DNA of 64,000 nt. Source: Adenophora triphylla var. japonica (lineage: Eukaryota > Streptophyta > Magnoliopsida > Asterales > Campanulaceae). Each line of letters begins with the position of its first letter. Position 1 is the stretch's first letter. The notes under the pieces are model-generated. The model made no database searches. It was not told the DNA's origin and was given only the letters and a program-made list of their open reading frames with translations. The position numbers were made by a program, and so were the translations under genes. This document shows positions 56,501 through 64,000 of the stretch, one piece after another. Where the stretch lies: NCBI GenBank assembly GCA_022495995.1, contig JAFEMH010005399.1, forward strand, positions 1 through 64,000. The letters are read 5' to 3'.

Positions 56501-59500
56501 AACCTGTGCATTACTCGGTCTCCGTCTCACATGACCAAACCACATTAGACGATTCTCCCTCATTTTATCCTCAATGGGCGCAACTCCTACTTTACCCCTT
56601 ATCACCTCATTCCTTGATCAATCATTCCTCGAAAATCACAGCCGCGAGGTGCATCTCGGACACGTCCCTAGAAATGCCTTCCACCGGTGTCCTGAGGCCT
56701 GAGCTTTGATGTCAGCAGGATATTTCGCCTTTCCCACCCCTGTCTGCTCGTAGCATACGCATCTTTGCTACATTCAGTGGCATAAAGCAGTGCCGGCCTA
56801 ATTGCCATGCGGTAGAATTTTCCCTTTAATCTATGAGGCATGCCGGAATCCCATAGAAACCCTGTGACACTCTTCCATTTTAACCACACTCTTCCACTTT
56901 AACCAACCTTCTTTAATCCTATGAGCCACATCTCCATCTAATTCTCCATCCTTTTGAATAATAGATCAAAGATAGCGAAAAAACTCAGAAACTTGGACAA
57001 TCTTTCCATCGAATGTGATCACCCCTGGCTCCCTACTTCCAACTCTGCTAAACTTACACTCCAAATATCCAGTCTTGCTTTTGCTCGGTCTAAAATCTCG
57101 AGATTGCAAAGTGTGTCTGCACAACTCCAATTTACTTTTAACACCCTCCTTTGTCTCATCAATCAGCACAATATTATTTGCGAATAACATAAACCATGGT
57201 ATAACATAACCTTGATGCACTCCAATAGTAATAGGGAACTCTTCTGTCTTCCCAACACTAATCCGTACACTAATGCACAACACTAATCCGTACACTAATG
57301 CTAACTTCATTATACATGTCCTTGATAATATCAATATATTTCTTTGAAACATCTTTCTTTGCTAAAGCCCACCAAAGTACCTATCTTGGCACTTTATCAT
57401 ACGCCTTCTCCAGATCGATGAAAATCATATGCAAATCTTTATTTTTATCCCGATATTTCTCCATGGTCTGTCTAATAAAATAGATTGCCTGCATAGTCGA
57501 TTTTTCGGGCATAAATTCAAATTGGTTATTCGAAACATTCACAATTCTCCTTAGCCTTTATGCAATCACTCGTTCCCAAAGTTTCATAGTATGACTCATT
57601 AGTTTGATCTCCCAATAGTTAGCACAATCTTGGATATCACCTTTGTTCTTATACAAAAGGATCAGAGTACTTTTCCTACACTCCAATGGCATTGTGTTGC
57701 TTCTCCATATCTTGTTGAATAGTGTTGTTAACCAATCTATTCCCCTCTCCCCAAAACATCTCCAAACCTCAATTGGTATCCCATTCGGCCCTACGGCTTT
57801 CTTCAATCCTATTTTTCATTGTCATTTCCACTTCACTCTCCATATCTTGTTGAATAGTGTTGTTAACCAATCTATTCTCCTCTCCCCAAAATATCTCCAA
57901 ACCTCAATTGGTATCCCATTCGGCCCTACGACTTTCTTCAATCCTATTTTTCATTGTCATTTCCACTTCACTCTTTTGAATTTTTCGCATAAAATCTCGA
58001 TTAATCATACTTGAAGGGATATTTAAATCTCCAATATCCTGCTCTTGATCGCCATTGAATAAGGTATTAAAGTACGAACTTCATCTATCTTTTATCTGCT
58101 TATCCCCGACAAGAACTCTTTGGTATAAATCCTTCACACATTTAACCCTTCCAATATCTCGTGTTCTCTTATCCCTTGTACGAGCAAGTCTAAAGATGTC
58201 CTTTTCCCCTTCTTTTGTATCCAATCTATCATAAAGTTCCTGATTCACCTTTGCTCTTGCGTCTATTACTACTTTATTTGTTTATCTTCTAGCCTCCTTA
58301 TACTTCTTATAGTTCTTATCGCTACTGCATTTTTTCAATAATTTGTAGCATTCTCGCTTGCTCTTTATTGCTTGTTTTACTTACTCGTTCCACAATAATG
58401 TGTCATTACTTGGTGGCACACTTCATTTAGATTGTCCAATGACTTCTTTCGCCACCTGCTTCATTCCTTTCCCCAAAACCAAAACCTCCATGAATGCTGT
58501 TAAAGTCGTTTCGACTAGACCCCACATGTCCGTTAAGATCGCCACCAATGGCTAATTTCTCACCACTAGGTACCCGTTGCACTACCTACTCCAAATCTTT
58601 CCAAAACTCTTGTTTAATAGATGCATCCAATCCTACTTGTGGTGCATAGGCACAAATAATAGTTATAATCTCATCACATATCACAAGTTTAATACCAATA
58701 ATCGGTCACTCTTCCTGTACACTTCCACCACATAATTAATATCTAAAACAATTAGAAATTCAATTGATGATATCCATTTCAGGTTATTAGCTCATGGGGA
58801 GTTGCAAACAAAATTGACTTTCTTTCTCTATCATATACACGTCATGCAGAAGATGTTCGTGCTGTAAGTGCCATTCCTTACTGCGTCATTCTTGTTCTTG
58901 TTTATGTACTTTCTTCTATTTTGTTTTCTCTTTCAGTTTTGCTGGCTGTTCATATAACTCACATATTCTTCTTCTCCTTTATATACTGCAGGCACGCGAA
59001 TATCTCTCAAAGCTTGGTGATCTTAGTCAAACTCAAATTTTTGCAAAAATTGAAAATGTAGAGGTTAGTTAGACTTTTTAAACTCTTACATTAGTCTAGT
59101 TTCCATCTGCAATGTATTTGGTATTGTGCAATAGTAAGTGATGATACTGGGAGTATTTAAATGTATCTGTTTTCAGGGTTTGACTCACTTTGATGAGATC
59201 CTTCAAGAGGCAGATGGTATCATTCTTTCACGTGGAAATCTTGGCATAGACCTTCCACCTGAGAAGGTAATTTTTCGTAAACTATTACTCCCTCCGTCCC
59301 ATTTGAAATTGCGAAAAAACCGTCGTACACTTAGATTAAGGAGTAGTATATAATATTAAGTGTGAGTGTGGATAATGGGATAGGAGAGAGAAAGTGGGGG
59401 TAGGGAATAGTAAGTGGGTAGTTGTTGTGAGCATAGTTGTGAAAGGCTAGCGCCTTCCTCGCCCGCCTCGCCATTTTGGCGCCTCTAAGGGTTGACCGCC

Positions 59501-62500
59501 TTTTGATTTTATGGCGGGCTGTTGTGCGCCTTTTTGGCCGGAGCGACACCTTTCTTGGTTATGGCGAGAGGTGTGTGGCGTCCGCCTTTGTCAAAAAGGC
59601 ATAATAGGCGTATGTGTAATGTTAAACTAAGTCTCTAGGTATGTAATTATACGCTTGAAATTATATGTTACCTTAATTTCATGTATTATTCTCTTTTCTA
59701 TCATGGTTTAAAATTTATTTTACGATTTTAAACTACTTATTTACTAATTTGAACATCAAATGTGTTTTTTGTCTTAAAATTCTCTTTTTTGGGGGTTTTA
59801 ATTGCGTTAACCTGCTATTGCATGTGAAATTTTGACCTTTATTTAATAAAAAATTCTTGTTCATAACATGTTTAGGCTTTGTTTAGTATATCTTACATAT
59901 GTATTATTTTACTATTTTGTTTATTCTATTTTTTCATCTTGTTCGCTTTTCGGCCGCCTTTCAACCGCCTCGCCTTTCGCCTTTCCTAGTAGGCTCTCGC
60001 CCGCCTCTCGCCTTTCGCCTTTAACAACTATGGTTGTGAGTATGACAAGTGGGCCCCATTATGTAAAAAGTATTAAAAACTTTCCATTTTGAGATTTTGC
60101 AATTTTAAGTGGGACACCCAAAATGGAAATTTTTGCAATTTCAAATGGGACGGAGGGAGTATTTGATGACGTTCCCTTCGCGCTGACGCTAATCCTGTTC
60201 TACTTGGCCGATACAGATAGGCTGTATAGATGTATGTTCTTGTCCTTTTCTTTTCAAGATGAATCATTACTACTCAGTCTTGCTCATTCTTAAAACAATT
60301 CTATAGAAAACCCTTGTATAACAAAAAGTTAGACGTAGGATGCAATATGCATGGATGTATGTCCCTCCTGTTGCTAATTGTTGAAATATTTTCAGGTGTT
60401 TTTGTTTCAAAAGGCTGCTCTTTACAAGTGTAATATGGCTGGTAAGCCAGCTGTCGTCACTCGTGTTGTGGATAGCATGACTGATAATTTGAGACCAACT
60501 CGGGCAGAAGCAACTGATGTTGCTAATGCTGTATTGGATGGTAAATCTTTCTATATAACTTGAGCTTGTTATTTGTGTTGAGTTCTACTGTCAGTATTGT
60601 TGGTTTCAGTTGAGGAGCCTCATGCGTGTCGATGGGGGAAGTTACCCCCATTTGATTTTTACAAAGAAAAAAAATATAGTAATGTAATTTTGGAAAAATA
60701 TTATTAAATTTGGAATTTTAATGTTAAATTCTCCCATTTCTGTCAACAAAAAAATACACTATCATTTTTTTTGGCCCTCTCAAAAATAAAATAAAATAAA
60801 ATAAAATCTGGCTCTGCCACCGGTTGGTTTCTCTATTTTCCTTATGAATGTTTGTTGGGGGTTTCATTGCCAATCACTAGTTTTTACGTTGTCTGAATGC
60901 AACATGTATACTCTGCACCCATTTCTGATCTTTTGTCATCCCAATTGACCAGGAAGCGATGCAATTCTTCTTGGGGCCGAGACTCTGCGTGGCTTGTATC
61001 CTGTTGAGACAATCTCTATTGTTAATAAGATTTGTTCTGAGGTATGCTTTCGAAAAATGGATTTACGTTCCCTTTTCGATGATATAAACATGCATGACCT
61101 ATCTTTCAATGTGTTTGTTACCCACTCGGACTTTCCCTCTTATAATTAAGAATCATGTAACACTTGTGAGTTCTTGCCCTCTTTCGTGTTACGTTTTGCA
61201 TTATTTTAAATTTCAAACGTGATTTATATTCAATTCCATATTATCTGATAGATTTAGCAGTCCATATTTGATGGTGCAAGCTCAAAATATACTCATCTTT
61301 TTCTACACATCTTAATATCGCTGGTTAATGTGTTAAGTATTGACCAAGATAAAGAGCAAAACATCAAATTTCGCAACCTGCCAAAATTAGTTGTACACAA
61401 ATCTTTTAATAAAGGACTTGTGTTAAAGCCTGTTTTGTTGCAATTGGATTTTCAGATTCTATGTTCAGCAGTAACTAGAAAAGAATAACATATGAGAAAC
61501 AGACTTATTAACTTAATACGAAAGATGCACCGACTACGGGTGTCTTCACATTCCTCAATTTTAAAGTTGGATTTTCACCAAGTGAAGCTAGAAGACAAAG
61601 GTAAATGAGAGAGGGAGGTGAATCAGGTGTCCACTGCCAGATATTAGATAATCTGATATGGAAGGTTAGTGTTAGGGTACAGATAATATCAGACAAAATT
61701 ATATAAAAACCATATATTTGCTCTTTAAATCTATAACATCAGTTTTAGGAATAAAAGGATTGGCAACTTGCTGACATACGAACATTTTTTCTTGAAGAAG
61801 GGCACAAAATGTTTTTTTTTTTTTCAAAAATCAGAGTGAAGAAATAAATATGAAATTCAATCCTTGCGCATCATCACATCCTAGCATCATCATATCTAGG
61901 ATTAACCATGTGGGTTGAACTCTATATTTATTTCTTCACATTGATTTGAAAAATATTGTGTGCCTTCTTCATGAAAAATGGTTTATATGTTTACCAATTG
62001 CCAATCCTTTTGTTCCTAAATCTGATGTTATTGAATTCAAAGTGTGAATCTACAGGTTTTATAATTCTGTCTGATATTATGTTACCCTGACAACGACCTC
62101 CCAAACCGCAAGACTTTATATCTGTGCATCTATCATAGTAAGCGGACAAGTGTTGTTTCATATATGTTACCCTTTTCTAGTTACTGTTGAACCTAGAAGC
62201 TGGAAAATCCACTTGTAAAGAGAAGAGTTTAACGCAAGGCCTCCTTCTAATTAAGATCTGTGTACATTTATTTTTTTACAGGTTCTGATATTTAACATTT
62301 TTCTCTTGATCAAAATTTAACACATTAAGCAGCGATATTGAGATGTAACAAAAATACTGCTTTTGTCATGTATCAATCGCCCATTACAGAATAGTGAGAT
62401 GTATGTAAAGTTGCAAAACACTCTACCTATATAAAAGATGTATCAGGATAATATATTTGCTGCAGTGACATGAATGTAAGGAACACCCTGAGCATGATAT

Positions 62501-63275
62501 TATAGATATTATGAATACTTCTCTTTTCACTCTACTTACAAGTACTCGTACTATTTTTGTACCTCAACTGACATGGATATAAGCTTATAGTAACAAACAA
62601 GCATTGTCTTTTTAAATTTTATACAGGCAGAAAAGGTTTTCAATCAAGACTTGTACTTCAAGAAGACTGTCAAATATGTTGGAGAACCGATGTCACACTT
62701 GGAAGCGATCGCTTCTTCTGCGGTATTTCCTCTTCCTGTTGCATGTTTGCTTTTCCATTATTTTGCTGAGCAAAGACGAAGAAAAAAGTTTGGCTATATA
62801 TATCAAAATTGGGTTCTGATCGTTGATATATTCTATTGCATAGGTTCGAGCTGCTATTAAGGTGAAGGCGTCTGTTATTATTTGCTTCACTTCATCTGGA
62901 AGGGCTGCAAGGTATATTTTTGATCTAGTATGGTTGTATGTGCTTTATGTGCCTTTTGATTGTCTTAGATTTCAGAACCATTGATGTGAGTTTTAGTTTT
63001 TAAAAACTGGCTATAGTTTTATTAGTTACTCTTTAGAGAAATGCTTATGTTACTCTAAAACACTTGGCATTGCCTTTAGTGTGTAGGTATCTAAAATGGA
63101 AATATATTCTCGCTCGTTGTTTCAATTAAATTGTCCGTAAGATTTAGAAGCTGAAAAGTACATGTTGCAATGCAGACTAATTGCGAAGTATAGGCCAACA
63201 ATGCCTGTTCTGTCAGTTGTTATTCCTCGGCTGAAGACTAATCAATTACGGTGGAGTTTCAGTGGTGCATTTGAG
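53565..63275 (+). CDS. Cytosolic pyruvate kinase, 14 exons visible, 3' end outside window
   Basis: Glycolytic enzyme making pyruvate and ATP from phosphoenolpyruvate and ADP. Exons: 53565-53633, 53726-53822, 53928-54025, 54503-54658, 55619-55696, 55782-55913, 58783-58863, 58992-59063, 59177-59266, 60396-60540, 60953-61041, 62627-62722, 62844-62911 and 63176-63275. All introns are GT-AG and phases fit, giving 457 codons without a stop; plant cytosolic enzymes have about 500-530, so the last exon(s) are missing. The start [16 protein letters not shown] and absence of a transit peptide match one plant cytosolic clade. Active-site blocks: [15 protein letters not shown] (exon 3), MLDTVGAE (exon 4), QIFAKIEN (exon 8), [15 protein letters not shown] (exon 9), [17 protein letters not shown] (exon 10). 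The last visible block is [16 protein letters not shown]. Intron sizes vary from 92 bases to 2.9 kb because of transposon inserts. Confidence 0.93.
54888..55269. mobile_element. Stowaway-like MITE in pyruvate kinase intron 4
   Basis: CTCCCTCCGTCCGGAAATAA at the left, TTATTTTGGGACGGAGGGAG at the right followed by TA. About 380 bases inside intron 54659-55618. Confidence 0.75.
56182..58730 (-). mobile_element. RTE-type LINE in pyruvate kinase intron 6, 5' truncated
   Basis: Exact 17-bp target duplications cataattaatatctaaa flank it (56165-56181 and 58731-58747). The minus-strand 3' end has a (TTG)n tail (near 56190-56182) and the common 'tttggggtcggctaacatgaat' segment near it. Decayed frames show a partial endonuclease (APQVG near 58645), RT ([10 protein letters not shown] near 57798; [17 protein letters not shown] near 57235-57165, where a deletion removed the middle and the catalytic FADD reads FANN) and a C-terminal segment ([16 protein letters not shown] near 56570). 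It is dead. It accounts for most of the 2.9-kb intron. Confidence 0.9.
57693..57970. repeat. Tandem duplication inside the LINE, about 136 bp
   Basis: The segment 'catatcttgttgaatagtgt' to 'tcatttccacttcactct' occurs twice in a row (about 57698-57838 and 57839-57976) with a handful of changes ('cccctctccccaaaacatc' versus 'tcctctccccaaaatatc'). Confidence 0.85.
59286..60161. mobile_element. Stowaway-like MITE in intron 9, split by a hAT-like element
   Basis: TACTCCCTCCGTCCCATTTG at the left, CAAATGGGACGGAGGGAGTA at the right. Without the insert at 59432-60032 it would be about 270 bases. Inner 'ttgaaattgcgaaaa' is mirrored by 'ttttgcaatttcaaa'. Confidence 0.8.
59432..60032. mobile_element. 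Non-autonomous hAT-like element, 601 bp, TSD GTTGTGAG
   Basis: Inverted ends CATAGTTGTGAAAGGC and (complement of) GCCTTTAACAACTATG, flanked by an exact 8-bp duplication GTTGTGAG (59424-59431, 60033-60040). An 8-bp duplication is typical of hAT. Both subterminal parts are rich in 'cgcc/ggcg' motifs ('gccgcctttcaaccgcctcgcc'). No transposase. Confidence 0.9.
61305..62350. repeat. Long imperfect inverted repeat in pyruvate kinase intron 11
   Basis: Arms about 61305-61860 and 61925-62350. Example pairs: acatcttaatatcgctggtt (61307) with the complement of 'aaccagcgatattgagatgt'-like text at 62327-62346; 'aaaaggattggcaa' (61755) with 'ttgccaatcctttt' (61998); 'agtgaagaaataaatat' (61834) with 'atatttatttcttcaca' (61924). 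The centre contains 'catcatcacatcctagcatc'. If transcribed with the intron it would fold into a long hairpin. It may be a foldback element; no target duplication found. Confidence 0.75.
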
Positions 63276-63460
63276 GTATACTCCCTGCTCAAGTAGCTTA
63301 CCTGTTACAGAAGGTCCACTAGTGTTTCCATACTAGCTGAAGTGTAATCATCATTTATATTTCATGTACACTTTTATTGGTATAATTGTTCACTTTAGGG
63401 ACAAATATAATCCATCTGTTTCTGTCTTTTGACTAAAGTACTTGCACATCATTATTATTA

Positions 63461-63760
63461 TACTCTCTCCGTCTCATAGTCATAGTCCCATTTGACTATT
63501 CAAACATTTTAACAAACTATGTTCATTTACATCATTAACCTTAATGCGGTTTATTTATAACTGAGTTACTCTCTTTCTCTCCCTCTTCTTCCTTGGTGAG
63601 CTCTCATCCGCCCCCCCCCCCCCTCTCTCCCTCTTCTTTCTTAGTGGTCAATTTTGGAAGTTTATTGATTTTAAGCTATCAATTTTAGAAATGCGACTGC
63701 CTTTTTGGGATAAACAAAAATAGTAATGGGATGGACTATCTTTTTGGGATGGAGGTAGTA
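63461..63760. mobile_element. Stowaway-like MITE in the last visible pyruvate kinase intron
   Basis: TACTCTCTCCGTCTCATAGT at the left, CTTTTTGGGATGGAGGTAGTA at the right (300 bases), TA borders, with a C run (63610-63623). No exon was found between 63276 and the window end. Confidence 0.7.
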
Positions 63761-64000
63761 TTATTTATTTTTTATACGGAGTATTTTAATTATAGACTGT
63801 AGGGTAGTGAATATGGATGAAGGACTTCCTTAAAAAATTGACTTTTAAGCATTTTTACTAGCATATGTACACCCATCACTTGCTTGAGTAGAAACATCAT
63901 ATATATGTACACGTGATCTGGGTGCAAATCTGCAAACCCCCCGCCCAACACTCAGTTCGAGATGGAGGGAGAATTATAGGCAGTTGTCATTTTGAGTGTA

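Noticed and set aside
63276..64000. A further pyruvate kinase exon before the window end
   Set aside because: No segment resembling the conserved block after SFSGAFE was found between acceptor-like sites; the stretch is intron with a MITE.

Overview
This is nuclear DNA of a flowering plant, very probably a eudicot. The evidence is a spliced plant-type cytosolic pyruvate kinase gene, Tat-lineage Ty3/gypsy and Ty1/copia LTR retrotransposons, a CACTA transposon, an RTE-type LINE and many Stowaway-, Tourist- and hAT-like MITEs. Nothing points to a bacterial or organellar source. The species cannot be named from the sequence.

Layout. Positions 1-37447 are one nest of Ty3/gypsy Tat-type retrotransposons. 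The outermost is element 3 (minus strand; 5' LTR at 36787-37447, left end outside the window). Element 1 (plus strand, window start to about 16281) lies at the left edge of element 3, directly upstream of its antisense gene. A 2355-bp CACTA transposon (13281-15635, TSD GGA) sits in element 1's 3' LTR. Element 2 (plus strand, 17878-31550) interrupts intron 1 of element 3's antisense gene. A 1872-bp solo LTR (21781-23652, TSD GGTTG) sits in the reverse transcriptase region of element 2.

All three Tat elements carry an extra gene on the strand opposite gag-pol, between pol and the 3' LTR. Element 2 holds an apparently intact copy: three exons joined by GT-AG introns give 956 uninterrupted codons. 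Element 3 holds a decayed homologue with the same exon structure. Element 1 holds an unrelated, decayed antisense gene with a plant mobile domain. Element 3 kept gag and the antisense gene but lost protease, reverse transcriptase, RNase H and integrase.

The right junction of element 2 is abnormal. Its 3' LTR lacks about 96 bp of the U5 end and is followed by a 309-bp copy of the sequence that precedes the 5' LTR, instead of a 5-bp target duplication.

Positions 37448-53560 are AT-rich intergenic DNA with MITEs, a tRNA-like SINE candidate, decayed LTR-like sequence and a Ty1/copia element (45572-49757). The copia element lacks gag and its LTRs carry an array of the motif GGGCGACCGCCC. From 53565 to the window end runs a cytosolic pyruvate kinase gene (14 exons visible, 457 codons, 3' end outside). 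Its introns hold an RTE LINE with a 17-bp target duplication, MITEs (one with a nested hAT-like element) and a long inverted repeat.
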